Source: Algihabitans albus (lineage in GTDB: Bacteria > Pseudomonadota > Alphaproteobacteria > Kiloniellales > DSM-21159). From it: a stretch of DNA of 64,000 nt. The notes under the pieces were generated by a model. The model did not search any database, was not told where the DNA came from, and was given only the letters and a program-made list of their open reading frames with translations. A program made the position numbers and the translations under genes. The stretch spans positions 744,001 through 808,000 of the forward strand of contig NZ_QXNY01000002.1 in assembly GCF_003572205.1 (NCBI RefSeq). The letters are read 5' to 3'. Shown one piece after another: positions 8,408-19,092 of this stretch. The stretch's first letter is position 1, and every line of letters begins with the position of its first letter.

Positions 8408-8580
8408 GTCACCGACGCGCCGAGAGCGCCTTCAAAACGTCCTGCTTCCGCAGCGTGAGGTAGCCGGCCTCGAGGGTTAGGATGCCGTCGCGGGCCCAGG
8501 CGTTGAGCTGCTTGTTGACCGCCTCCCGCGTTACGCCGAGAAGCTGGGCGATCTCCGACTGGGAGAGCTTGAAACCGATG
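8408..8580 (-). repeat. Direct repeat copy A: decayed 3' end of a crp/fnr gene
   Basis: This 173-bp stretch aligns without gaps to 10458-10630, the last third of the intact Crp/Fnr gene, at about nine-tenths identity by eye (about 18 differences). Both copies lie in the same orientation, about 2 kb apart, and bracket the LysR and SnoaL-like genes. Confidence 0.85.
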
Positions 8581-8675
8581 TGCCTGCCGTCCCGCGTTCG
8601 ACTGTTCCCGGTTTCAGTTCTCATGCACCGAATGCGGCGACGGCGCGCGAGCGGTACGTCGTCCGCTCCGTACAA
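8409..8675 (-). pseudogene. Crp/Fnr regulator remnant (C-terminal HTH only)
   Basis: The frame still encodes a complete Crp-type helix-turn-helix, LSQSEIAQLLGVTREAVNKQ, and the same C-terminal ending as the full-length protein at 10459-11202. Upstream of GFKLSQ similarity stops and the reading frame continues only into unrelated, basic sequence; the roughly 160-residue cyclic-nucleotide-type domain is absent. Most differences from the intact gene are silent or conservative, so the copy was under selection for a time or is fairly young. A small expressed DNA-binding fragment of up to 88 aa cannot be excluded. Confidence 0.75.
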
Positions 8676-8749
8676 CTAAGCCGACCTCGGCCCAATGACA
8701 GCCCGGAACGCTCACAGATCGGAAGCTGATCGAGTACCTTTGCCGTCCT

Positions 8750-9694
8750 CTATTGAAACGACGCTGCCCGCGACGCGCGGATCTCGCGCTTTGCGGCAAT
8801 CAAGTGTTCGGCGAGTTCGAAGCAATCGTTCTGCAGGAGTGAATTGCGTCGCCAGTGCAGCGCGATCTCATGTTTCGCCTCGGCGTGATCGATGCGCCGC
8901 ACCACGAAGTCCGGGTCCCGGATTGCCTCGGCAAGCGCGTAGAGCGAGGGCAGCACGGCAACACCTGCGCCCATGACTGCCATTTGGCGCACCGCATCGA
9001 GGCTCGCTCCCTGATAGTCGCGGCTGACGTAGGTCTCCGCCTGTTCGGCGAGGCGCTCGACGATCTGCGCCAGCCGATATTCGGAACTCAAAGACAGAAG
9101 CGGCCTGTTGGCCAGATCGGCCAGGGAAATCGGAGTTCTCGCTCCGCTCAAGATGTCGTCAGGCGCCGCACAGGCCCACAGCGTTTCGGAAAAAAGGATC
9201 TTGCTGGCGACATCGAGATCATTCGTTGGAGTGCCGATAACAGCGTCGAGACGACCTTCCTTGAGCATCGAAAGCAGCAGCAAGGTCGATCCTTCTTGAA
9301 CCATCAGGCGCAACTTCGGGTATTGCCGATGCAGCCTTTTGTTGGCGATCGGCATGAAATACGCACCGATGGAGGGCAATACACCGATTGTCAGTTTGTC
9401 GCCGAACAGGCCGACCGCTCCGCGTGCAACCGCTTTGAACTCGCGGACTTCGCGCAAGATGACCTTCGCGAGTGGCAGCAGCTTCTCGCCTGGCGATGTC
9501 AATTTGACCCTGCGGGACGTGCGTTCGAACAAGATCACGCCCAGCTCTTGCTCCATGGTGGCAAGTTGTTTGGACAGACTGGGTTGGCTGACCGCCAGTG
9601 CCCGAGCCGCGAGACCAAAGGCACCGTGATCCGCGACCGCCACGAAGTACTGCAACTGTCGTAGACTTGGGCGAGAAGGCAACTCCGCATTCAT
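8750..9694 (-). CDS. LysR-family transcriptional regulator
   Basis: A 314-aa LysR protein. Residues about 10-70 form the winged helix (LRQLQYFVAVADHGAFGLAA, then VSQPSLSKQLATMEQELG and LFERTSRRVKLTSPGE); the remaining part is the periplasmic-binding-like effector domain. The spacing resembles OxyR-type regulators, but the paired redox cysteines are not present. It is divergent from the exported SnoaL-like gene at 9805 with a 110-base, AT-rich shared promoter region, so that gene is its most probable target. Confidence 0.9.
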   Translation of the reverse strand: MNAELPSRPSLRQLQYFVAVADHGAFGLAARALAVSQPSLSKQLATMEQELGVILFERTSRRVKLTSPGEKLLPLAKVILREVREFKAVARGAVGLFGDKLTIGVLPSIGAYFMPIANKRLHRQYPKLRLMVQEGSTLLLLSMLKEGRLDAVIGTPTNDLDVASKILFSETLWACAAPDDILSGARTPISLADLANRPLLSLSSEYRLAQIVERLAEQAETYVSRDYQGASLDAVRQMAVMGAGVAVLPSLYALAEAIRDPDFVVRRIDHAEAKHEIALHWRRNSLLQNDCFELAEHLIAAKREIRASRAASFQ

Positions 9695-9804
9695 GCCTAC
9701 AGGCTATGAATGGTGGGAAAAAAATCAATTAATATTATCAGTTCGGTCTCCCCATGTGCTGGTCGTTCAGAGAAACAAACCAGCCACTTGCCAGGAGACC
9801 GCTC

Positions 9805-10356
9805 ATGATCAAGACGTTCGCTGCCCTCTCCCTTGCCGCGCCCCTCTCCCTTGTCATCGCAGTCCCTACCGGAGCCGCTTTTGCGTCAGCCACAGCGGAA
9901 CTGACTAAAGATCGCGTTTCGGAGTTCAAGACCGCTTGGGGCGAAAGCATCGTCGATATCGGCGCGGTCCATAGCGATGGCGGAGACTACGAGGCAGCGG
10001 CGCGCGAACACATCTCGACCTTTTACGCCTACGAGGACAACACCGTTCTGTTTAAACCGACGCTCGCGAGCGAGCACCAGTTCCGGGGCACCTTCGACGA
10101 AGCGCTATCCTACTTTATCGGTGGAAGCATTAGTGAGGACGGCGGCTTCGCGACCGCACCCTACATCGCGGTCCGCTGGGAAAACGAAGGGACGCTCATT
10201 AACGGCGACACAGCTCTGGCGATGGGCAACTACTACTTCATGACCACCGACGGGTCCGAAGTGAAAGTTGAATACACCTTTGGTTTCGAGCAGATGGCTG
10301 ACGGAGACCTAAAAATCGTCCTGCACCACTCATCGCTGCCCTTCACGCCAGACTGA
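9805..10356 (+). CDS. Exported SnoaL-like/DUF4440-type protein
   Basis: A 183-aa protein with a typical Sec signal (MIKTFAALSLAAPLSLVIAV, cleavage near GAAFASA). The mature part, with AWGESIVDIGAVHSDGGDYEAAA, TFDEALSYFIGG and NGDTALAMGNYYF, resembles a group of proteobacterial periplasmic proteins of the NTF2/SnoaL-like fold that databases often mislabel as phosphoribosyl-AMP cyclohydrolase. No catalytic signature is clear. Ligand binding in the periplasm is a guess. An AGGAGA ribosome site precedes the ATG, and a perfect hairpin follows the stop by five bases. Confidence 0.72.
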   Translation: MIKTFAALSLAAPLSLVIAVPTGAAFASATAELTKDRVSEFKTAWGESIVDIGAVHSDGGDYEAAAREHISTFYAYEDNTVLFKPTLASEHQFRGTFDEALSYFIGGSISEDGGFATAPYIAVRWENEGTLINGDTALAMGNYYFMTTDGSEVKVEYTFGFEQMADGDLKIVLHHSSLPFTPD

Positions 10357-10361
10357 TAAAA

Positions 10362-10399
10362 GCGTCGAGCGAGGTGGCGACCGCCACCTCGCTCGACGC
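10362..10399. terminator. Perfect 18-bp-stem hairpin between convergent genes
   Basis: GCGTCGAGCGAGGTGGCG is followed by two bases and then its exact reverse complement, giving a 38-bp palindrome 5 bases after the SnoaL-like stop and 59 bases from the Crp/Fnr stop. There is no clear T-run on either side, so it may act as a bidirectional terminator or as an mRNA 3'-end stabiliser. Confidence 0.65.
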
Positions 10400-10457
10400 A
10401 ACCGTTGCACAAGTCGGACGGAAGCGAGGGTTGGAACACGTCTCCCTCCAAAACCCC

Positions 10458-10630
10458 GTCACCGCGGCGCCGAGAGCGCCTTCAGCACGTCCTGTTTCTG
10501 CAGCGTCAGGTAGCCGGCTTCGAAGGTCAGGATGCCGTCGCGCGCCCAGATATTGAGCTGCTTGTTGACCGCCTCCCGCGTCACGCCGAGAAGCTGGGCG
10601 ATCTCCGACTGCGACAGCTTGAGACCGATG
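10458..10630 (-). repeat. Direct repeat copy B inside the intact crp/fnr gene
   Basis: Counterpart of the 8408-8580 copy. It encodes the helix-turn-helix and C-terminus of the intact regulator. The repeat edge coincides with the stop codon region on one side and with the start of the HTH (before LKLSQSE) on the other. Confidence 0.85.
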
Positions 10631-11202
10631 CGCAGACCGTCGTCGGTCTCGTAGCCATGGGCGATGGCGAGGGAGAGCAGGCGTTTGGCCAGCCGCGCCC
10701 GCAGGTCCAGGAAGGCGGCGTCGATGACGAACTCGTTGGTCTGGCGCAGCCGCTCGCAGAGCATCTCGATGATCGGGCGGGCCAGCTTCGGCTCGCGCTC
10801 CAGCAGGGCCAGGAAGTCGGCGCGGTGGATCACCACCATCTCGCTCTTCTCGACCGCACGGGCGTCCGCCGTACGCTGCAGACCGTCGAGCAGCGCGATC
10901 TCGCCGAAGACGTCGCCCGGCTCCATCAGGGCCAGGGTCAGCTCCTTGCCCTCGGCGCCGGAGACGGAGATGCGGATCGCGCCGGAGCTGACGGCGTAGA
11001 GCGCCCCGCCCTCGTCGCCCTGACGGAACAGAACTTCGCCCCGGGCAAGCCGCTGCACGCGGCTGGTCCGCACCAGGCTATCGAGCAGGCGCGGTTCGAT
11101 CTCCGAGAAGAGGAAGTGCCCGCGGATCAGCGCGGCCCGTTCCTCGGGGCCTAAAGTGCTAGCGGTTTTCGTCGCGGCGACCATCTGTGCCGTTCCCAAC
11201 AT
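10459..11202 (-). CDS. Crp/Fnr-family transcriptional regulator
   Basis: A 247-aa regulator with an N-terminal cyclic-nucleotide-binding beta-barrel (FRQGDEGGALYAVSSGAIRI and EPGDVFGEIALLDG, the phosphate-binding cassette region, followed by RTADARA), a dimerisation helix, and a C-terminal HTH. The recognition helix TREAVNKQL keeps the Arg-Glu pair that in E. coli CRP contacts the TGTGA half-site. No Fnr-type N-terminal cysteine cluster is present. The family cassette FGE-ALL...R(T/S)A suggests a nucleotide effector. It is 110 bases downstream of the TPR gene on the same strand; two TGTG(A/T)-N6-TCACA sites lie upstream of that gene. Confidence 0.92.
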   Translation of the reverse strand: MLGTAQMVAATKTASTLGPEERAALIRGHFLFSEIEPRLLDSLVRTSRVQRLARGEVLFRQGDEGGALYAVSSGAIRISVSGAEGKELTLALMEPGDVFGEIALLDGLQRTADARAVEKSEMVVIHRADFLALLEREPKLARPIIEMLCERLRQTNEFVIDAAFLDLRARLAKRLLSLAIAHGYETDDGLRIGLKLSQSEIAQLLGVTREAVNKQLNIWARDGILTFEAGYLTLQKQDVLKALSAPR

Positions 11203-11312
11203 TTGAGTCTTTCCATAGTCTTAGGACCGGAGGGGCCGGGGGAGCAAGGAAAAGGGGTCACCCGAGGTGTTCCCCTAGAGGACCTCGTCTCCAAGAAGAC
11301 CGACAAATCGAG

Positions 11313-12698
11313 CTAGGCGGCCAGGGTCGCCGCGAGGTTGCTAGCTTGACTGTCCGTACGCTCCGCCTCGGCAGTCCGCCCGGTCATACGGTAGAGACGC
11401 GCCTGCTGACGCAGGATCGTAGGACTCTGCGGCTTGGCGGCAAGACGCTCGGCAAGCAGGCCTTGCGCCCTGGGCGAAAGGTTGCCGCGCAGCGCCGCCT
11501 CGGTGGCCGTCCAGGCGATCACGTCGCGCTGAGCGTGACTGCCCCCGAAGCGGTGCGCCGCGGGGCGCGCGAGTTCGAGGTGCTCCACCGCCGTCTCGTA
11601 GTCGCCCCTGGCGAAGGCCAGGAGGCCCCGAACGGTCGGCAGGCCGGCGTCGCGCGCCATCATGCCGTTGCTGCCCCCCTTGGCGGCCCGCCTTTCCATG
11701 GTTGCGACCAGCCGTTCCGCCAGGTCGAAGCGCTCGCTTCCCAGGAAGGTCATCATGGCGTGCATATCGTTGAAGGCGTAGTAGCCGTCCTCCGCCTGGG
11801 CTTCATAGAGCGTCAGCGGATCCTTCCAGCGCGCGCCGACTTCGACGTCCATCAGGCGCAGCCGCCAGAGCAGCGACGCCGCGTCCAGCATCTCCATCGC
11901 CACCTCGGTGTGCCGCGGGTGGACGCCGCTGTCGTAGAGCTTCAGGGCCTCCTCGGTATCCCCGCGATCGAGATGAAACAGCGCCAGATGCCACCAGACG
12001 TGATAGGCTAGAAAGCTGTCCGGCGCCCAGTCGCCCTCGCGCCCCCGCAGATGGGCAATGCCGTCGGCGGTACGACCCTGCATCTCCATCACGTGCGTCA
12101 CGGCATGGACTGCCCAGGGATCGCGCGGTTGCATCTCCAGCGCCCGCAGGCCGCTCGCCTCGGCTTCCGCATAGCGGCCGCTCTCCTCCTCGCCGAAGGC
12201 ACGCATGCCGTAGAGGTAGGAGTAGCCGGGCATGTCCTCGCTCCAGGCCGGCAGAACCGCCGCGATGCGGTCGCGCAGCATCTGGTTCTGGCCGAGCAGG
12301 AAGTCGGTCAGGTGCGCCGTCTGAACGGCAACCAGATCCTGCGGATGATCCATCGCCAAGGATCCCCAAAGTGCGTTGGCCTTGTGCCAATCGCCGGAAA
12401 TCCAAGTCTTGGCCGCCGCCGCGTGACGGCGCGCCGTCTCTCCGGCGGCCGAGCCTTGCCCCTCGATGGCGGCGACCAGCGCCACCGTCTCCGCTTCGAG
12501 GGGCTGTTCGCTGGTCGTGCAGAACAAGGCGGCCTTGGCCGCCAGCGCCTCGGCGAAGTTCGGGTCGGCCTCAAGCGCCTTGTCCAGCGTCACCACCGGA
12601 TCGTCGGTGAAGGAGGCGAACTCGAGAACAGCCGCGTCATAACAGTCGGCTGCCGAGCGGTTGCTGGTGGTGAGCGTCATGCCGCGAGCGTCGCGCAT
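11313..12698 (-). CDS. TTC38-like tetratricopeptide-repeat protein
   Basis: A 461-aa soluble, helical protein with degenerate TPR-like helix pairs throughout, for example DPNFAEALAAKAALF near residue 45, GRYAEAEASGLRALEMQPRDPWAVHAVTHVMEMQG in the middle, and GDYETAVEHLELARPAAHRFGGSHAQRDV near the end. The HAVTHVMEMQGR and YHVWWHLALFHLD segments are typical of the TTC38 group, whose biochemical role is unknown. GGGAGA eight bases upstream supports the ATG at 12698. Two CRP-type operators at about 100 and 144 bases upstream suggest control by nucleotide or nutrient state. Confidence 0.82.
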   Translation of the reverse strand: MRDARGMTLTTSNRSAADCYDAAVLEFASFTDDPVVTLDKALEADPNFAEALAAKAALFCTTSEQPLEAETVALVAAIEGQGSAAGETARRHAAAAKTWISGDWHKANALWGSLAMDHPQDLVAVQTAHLTDFLLGQNQMLRDRIAAVLPAWSEDMPGYSYLYGMRAFGEEESGRYAEAEASGLRALEMQPRDPWAVHAVTHVMEMQGRTADGIAHLRGREGDWAPDSFLAYHVWWHLALFHLDRGDTEEALKLYDSGVHPRHTEVAMEMLDAASLLWRLRLMDVEVGARWKDPLTLYEAQAEDGYYAFNDMHAMMTFLGSERFDLAERLVATMERRAAKGGSNGMMARDAGLPTVRGLLAFARGDYETAVEHLELARPAAHRFGGSHAQRDVIAWTATEAALRGNLSPRAQGLLAERLAAKPQSPTILRQQARLYRMTGRTAEAERTDSQASNLAATLAA

Positions 12699-12800
12699 GG
12701 CAGTTTCTCCCTATGAGACTGTCGTTGTCGGCCTGCCGCGACCGATCCGCCGTCCTGAAGCGGCGCTGACGTCAAGGTCTAGGCGCGGCGGGCCGCACGC

Positions 12801-12816
12801 TGTGAGACCGCTCACA
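12801..12816. promoter_or_regulatory. CRP-type operator, consensus match
   Basis: TGTGAGACCGCTCACA is an exact TGTGA-N6-TCACA palindrome, about 103 bases upstream of the TPR gene start and 41 bases from a second, weaker copy. The nearby Crp/Fnr protein has a recognition helix suited to this half-site. Confidence 0.65.
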
Positions 12817-12841
12817 AGCGCGTGAAGGTCATCGTGCCGGC

Positions 12842-12857
12842 TGTGTTGAATTTCACA
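12842..12857. promoter_or_regulatory. Second CRP-type operator, one mismatch
   Basis: TGTGTTGAATTTCACA matches TGTGA-N6-TCACA except for one base in the left half. It begins 41 bases from the start of the other site, close to four helical turns, so both dimers would bind on the same DNA face. Confidence 0.5.
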
Positions 12858-12904
12858 CTTTGACACTGGCACTTCCATCGCTCGAAAGGCGAGTCAGGCT
12901 TCGA

Positions 12905-13219
12905 TCAGCGCCGGACGACGTTTCCGCCGGTTTCCGGCTCGGGAACTCCGGAACGCCGCGGCGTGCAGAGGTAAACCGCGGACCCGGCAAGCTTGGCGAA
13001 GTGGCCATCGAAGGCGCGGCAAAGACCCGCCAGTCGATGATCGCTCCAGTAGACCCTGCCTGTCACGACATGAGGCACGCCCGGCTCGGCCAAAACGATC
13101 TCCGGTGCCGGTTCCCGCAATGCGTCGCGGTGTTCGTCCTGAGCGGCCGCGCCGAAAGAGGTCAAGCCCGTTGTCAGGAGAGCGGCAACAGCCTTCCGTG
13201 GAAAAAGTGCCTGCGTCAT
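12905..13219 (-). CDS. Small exported protein of unknown function
   Basis: A 104-aa protein with a convincing signal peptide (MTQALFPRKAVAALLTTGLT, cleavage after GAAA-QD). The mature 75 residues contain two cysteines (GLCRAF and VYLCTP), which could form a disulfide, and no motif I recognise. A strong GAGGAG sits eight bases before the ATG, which supports it being a real gene in a stretch otherwise empty of coding sequence. It lies alone between argC and the TPR gene, on the same strand as both. Confidence 0.6.
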   Translation of the reverse strand: MTQALFPRKAVAALLTTGLTSFGAAAQDEHRDALREPAPEIVLAEPGVPHVVTGRVYWSDHRLAGLCRAFDGHFAKLAGSAVYLCTPRRSGVPEPETGGNVVRR

Positions 13220-13421
13220 TCCGATACTCCTCGATTCCGTTTCGCCGCGCCTGGCAGGCGACGGCGGAACGACGTTCGAGGAGCAGGAGCCGGTCCGCTG
13301 CGACCGCGCTCACCGGCAGGCCGCAGCCCGCCCGGAAAAGGTGGCGCAGATCACAAACGGAGACACGACCGGCTGACAAGCAAACCCGGAAGCGGCATCT
13401 AGACCCGTTGAGGGGCCCCCT

Positions 13422-14369
13422 TCAAGCCGCTATGGCCGGTTCCAGGCCCGCGACCTCTTCGAGGCCGAGCATCAGATTGAGATTCTGCACCGCGGCCCCG
13501 GACGCCCCCTTGCCCAGATTGTCCAGCACCGCCGAGATCAGGCAACGCTCCCCCGAGGCATCGGCGAAGACGTGGAACGCCACATCGTTGCTTCCATTCA
13601 GCGCCTGCGGATCCAGCGTGCCCGCCGCCGCCAGCGGCTCGACGCGCAGGAACCGCTGGCCGGCATAGGCCGAAGAGAGCGTCTCGTGGATCTGCGGAGC
13701 GGCAGGCCGCCCGGGCAAGGACCAAAGATGCAGCGGCACCGAGACCAGCATGCCCTGGCGGAAGCGCCCCACCGACGGCTGAAAGATCGGTGCATGGCTC
13801 AGGCCGCTGCAGGCCTGCATTTCGGGCAGATGCTTGTGCTTCAGGTCCAGGCCATAGGCGAAGAAGTCGGGACCGTCCGCCGTCTCGCCTTCATAGCGCG
13901 CGATCAGGGCCTTGCCGCCGCCGGAATAGCCCGAGACGGCATTGACCGTCACCGGCGTGTCCGCCGGCAGCAGACCAGCCCGCACCAGCGGACGCAGGAT
14001 AAGGATCGCACCCGTCGGATAGCAGCCGGGATTGGCCACCCGCTTGCTGCCGCGCACGGCCTCCGCCTGAGCGGCATCCATCTCCGGCAGACCGTAAACC
14101 CAGCCCTCGGCGGTGCGGTGCGCGGTACTGGCATCGAGCACCCGCGTTTCCGGATTGTCGATCATGGCAACGGCCTCCCGCGCAGCCGCGTCCGGCAGGC
14201 AGAGCACCGCCAGGTCGCAGGCGTTCAGGGCCTCGCGCCGAGCCTCGGGATCCTTGCGGCGGTCTTCGGGCAGGCGCAGCAGGCTCAGGTCGCGACGGCC
14301 TTCGAGCCGCGCAACGATCTGCAGGCCGGTCGTACCGGCGTCGCCGTCGATGAAGACTTTCGGGCCCAT
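13422..14369 (-). CDS. argC: N-acetyl-gamma-glutamyl-phosphate reductase (type 2)
   Basis: A 315-aa enzyme of arginine biosynthesis that reduces N-acetylglutamyl phosphate to the semialdehyde with NADPH. The N-terminal [15 protein letters not shown] is the short Rossmann start typical of type-2 Arg[13 protein letters not shown] carries the catalytic cysteine, and [15 protein letters not shown] and LKHKHLPEM follow in the expected order. The length fits type 2 (about 310 aa) rather than type 1 (about 345 aa). GGAGG lies upstream of the ATG. No other arginine gene is adjacent. Confidence 0.95.
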   Translation of the reverse strand: MGPKVFIDGDAGTTGLQIVARLEGRRDLSLLRLPEDRRKDPEARREALNACDLAVLCLPDAAAREAVAMIDNPETRVLDASTAHRTAEGWVYGLPEMDAAQAEAVRGSKRVANPGCYPTGAILILRPLVRAGLLPADTPVTVNAVSGYSGGGKALIARYEGETADGPDFFAYGLDLKHKHLPEMQACSGLSHAPIFQPSVGRFRQGMLVSVPLHLWSLPGRPAAPQIHETLSSAYAGQRFLRVEPLAAAGTLDPQALNGSNDVAFHVFADASGERCLISAVLDNLGKGASGAAVQNLNLMLGLEEVAGLEPAIAA

Positions 14370-14566
14370 GAAACCTGCCTCCGAAATGATCGCCTCGTCA
14401 GGAGGGACCGCCGTCGTAAAGACCGTGGACTGACTGCCCCGACGTCAAGCAATCGACCAACTTACAAGCCTTCGCGCGGGTCGGCCCGAAGACGCGTCGG
14501 TCTAGACATAGCCTCAATTGCCCCGCAGCGCCAAGGCTGCAGAGCTTCGTCGGAGAAACGCCGGCC

Positions 14567-17223
<2,657 letters not shown>

Positions 17224-17227
<4 letters not shown>

Positions 17228-18324
17228 GCCGCCACCTCTGCTGCCTTATCGTCATCCGCGGTTTGCGCGACGAAGGGCTCCAGGCCCGACAGTCGCAGGG
17301 CCGGTTTCAACACCGGAACCGCGCGCGGTTTGTGCTTCGCGGCAGCCTCGGCGATCCGCGCGATATGGTCGGGACGCGTGCCGCAACAGCCGCCGACGAT
17401 GTTGAGCAGCCCCGAAGCCATCCACTCCTCGAGTTGCGCAGCCATATCCTTCGGACTCAGATCGTAGCCGCCCAGCTCGTTGGGCAGACCCGCGTTGGGA
17501 TGCGCCGAGACCGGCGTATCGGCGATGCGCGACAGTTCGGCCAGGTAAGCCCGCAGCTCGCTGGGGCCGAGCGCGCAGTTGAGGCCGACACTGAAGGGCC
17601 GTGCATGCCGCACCGAATAGAAGAAGGCCTCGACCGTCTGACCGGAGAGCGTGCGGCCCGAGAGGTCGGTGATCGTGCCGGAGATCATGATCGGCCACTT
17701 GGCGCCGAGATCATCGAAAAGCTCGTCCAGGGCAAAGAGCGCGGCCTTGGCGTTCAGCGTGTCGAACACCGTTTCCACCATGATCAGGTCGCTGCCGCCC
17801 CGCAGCAGCGCCTCCGCCGCCTCGCGGTAGTTCGCCCGCAGTTCCTCGAAATCGACGTTGCGCTTGCCGGGATCCGAGACGTCCGGGGAGATTGAGGCGG
17901 TCCGTGAGGTCGGCCCCAGCACGCCGGCGACGAAACGGGGTTTGTCCGCCGTGCTGAAAGCCTCCGCGGCCTCGCGGGCGATACGCGCCGCCTCGTAGTT
18001 GATGTCGGGCACCGCGTCTTCCAGGTCGTAGTCCGACTGGCTGAGACGGGTGGCGTTAAAGCTGTTGGTCTCCAGGATATCGGCACCGGCCCGCAGATAG
18101 TCGTCGTAGATCGAGCGGATCATCTTGGGCTGGGTCAGGACCAGCAGGTCATTGTCGCCCTTCAGATCTCCGGGCGCATCGGCGAAGCGTTCGCCCCGAT
18201 AGTCGGCTTCCTCCAGCTTCAGGAGCTGGATTTCGGTACCCATGGCCCCGTCCAGGACGAGGATGCGCTTCGTCAGGGCATCGGCCAGCGCGGCTTGGCG
18301 ATCGGACTCGGGGGTGAGGGACAT
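17224..18324 (-). CDS. metH: Methionine synthase, homocysteine-binding part of split MetH
   Basis: A 366-aa homocysteine S-methyltransferase barrel, equivalent to the first 350 residues of full Met[15 protein letters not shown] marks the start of the barrel, [12 protein letters not shown] and [11 protein letters not shown] supply the three zinc-binding cysteines that activate homocysteine. AGGAG precedes the ATG by four bases. The frame closes with ATGA into the folate/B12 part, where a single-chain MetH would continue. Upstream on the same strand are a degenerate relative and metF, which makes its methyl donor. Confidence 0.95.
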
Positions 18325-18360
18325 GGGACTCCTATCGGGTGCCAGGCTGGGTCGACGCTG

Positions 18361-19092
18361 CTAGGCAGCGCTGCGTGGGTCGCCCAGAGCGCTGGCGTGG
18401 TGGAGGCTGGAGGGGGTCTGTGCTTCCTCCTGCACCACGCCCGGGACCGACGGCCGGAAGCCGTCTGCCGCCGTCCGGCGCAGGGCGGCATCGAGACCGG
18501 CCGGGTCGAGACCGACGACCAGTCGCGCACCCGTGGCCACCGCCCGCGGCAGATCCTTCGGCGCCAGCTCGACCAGAGGCAAACGCCGGCCGTCGAGCAG
18601 AGGCACGCGCTGTCCGGTTTCCGCTTCCGCGGCGGCGGCGGCCGCAGCCAGCGAGGCCGTATCGTCGGCGATCAGCGCGTCGACACCGCCGGCCAGCAGG
18701 CCGGCAATCTGCGAGGCGGTCGCGGCCTCCGCCCGGCCCAGCAGAAATCGCCGCCGGCCCTGCCCCGGCACGGAATCGATAGCCTGACAGGCCAGGTCCG
18801 CCGCTGCATAGGACAAGGCGAAACCCGCATCGGCCAGATCCGTGTCCCGGAGCCGCGGCGTTTCGACCAACAGCAAATCGACGCCAGCCTCGAGCGCGCG
18901 GACGGCGGCCGCGCGCACCCGCAGGGCACGGGTCACAGCCAGAGCCTGGGTGCAATCGACCAAGCCCAGAAGGTCGCGCGCCGGATCCGTCGCGTCCTGC
19001 TGTGCCGCGAGGGCGCAAGGATCGGCCGCCAGCAAAACACGCAGCTCGAGCGCCTGCTCCAGACGGCGCGGCGATATCGCTGCCGTCGCCAT
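18361..19092 (-). CDS. Homocysteine-methyltransferase-like barrel fragment, no zinc cysteines
   Basis: A 243-aa protein joined to metF by a TGATG overlap. I see a partial likeness to the homocysteine domain encoded next door: EAGVDLLLVETPRLRDTD against [28 protein letters not shown] against [12 protein letters not shown], and LLAGGVDALIADDTASL against [17 protein letters not shown]. The C-terminal GGCC motif and the other zinc cysteine are absent, so it should not activate homocysteine itself. It may be a structural or regulatory partner of the split enzyme or a decaying duplicate kept in frame. Weak homology only; the call rests mainly on context. Confidence 0.55.
   Translation of the reverse strand: MATAAISPRRLEQALELRVLLAADPCALAAQQDATDPARDLLGLVDCTQALAVTRALRVRAAAVRALEAGVDLLLVETPRLRDTDLADAGFALSYAAADLACQAIDSVPGQGRRRFLLGRAEAATASQIAGLLAGGVDALIADDTASLAAAAAAAEAETGQRVPLLDGRRLPLVELAPKDLPRAVATGARLVVGLDPAGLDAALRRTAADGFRPSVPGVVQEEAQTPSSLHHASALGDPRSAA

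Noticed and set aside
12860-13402. 180-codon plus-strand frame
   Set aside because: Opposite the small exported protein, which has a signal peptide and GAGGAG ribosome site; the plus frame has neither.
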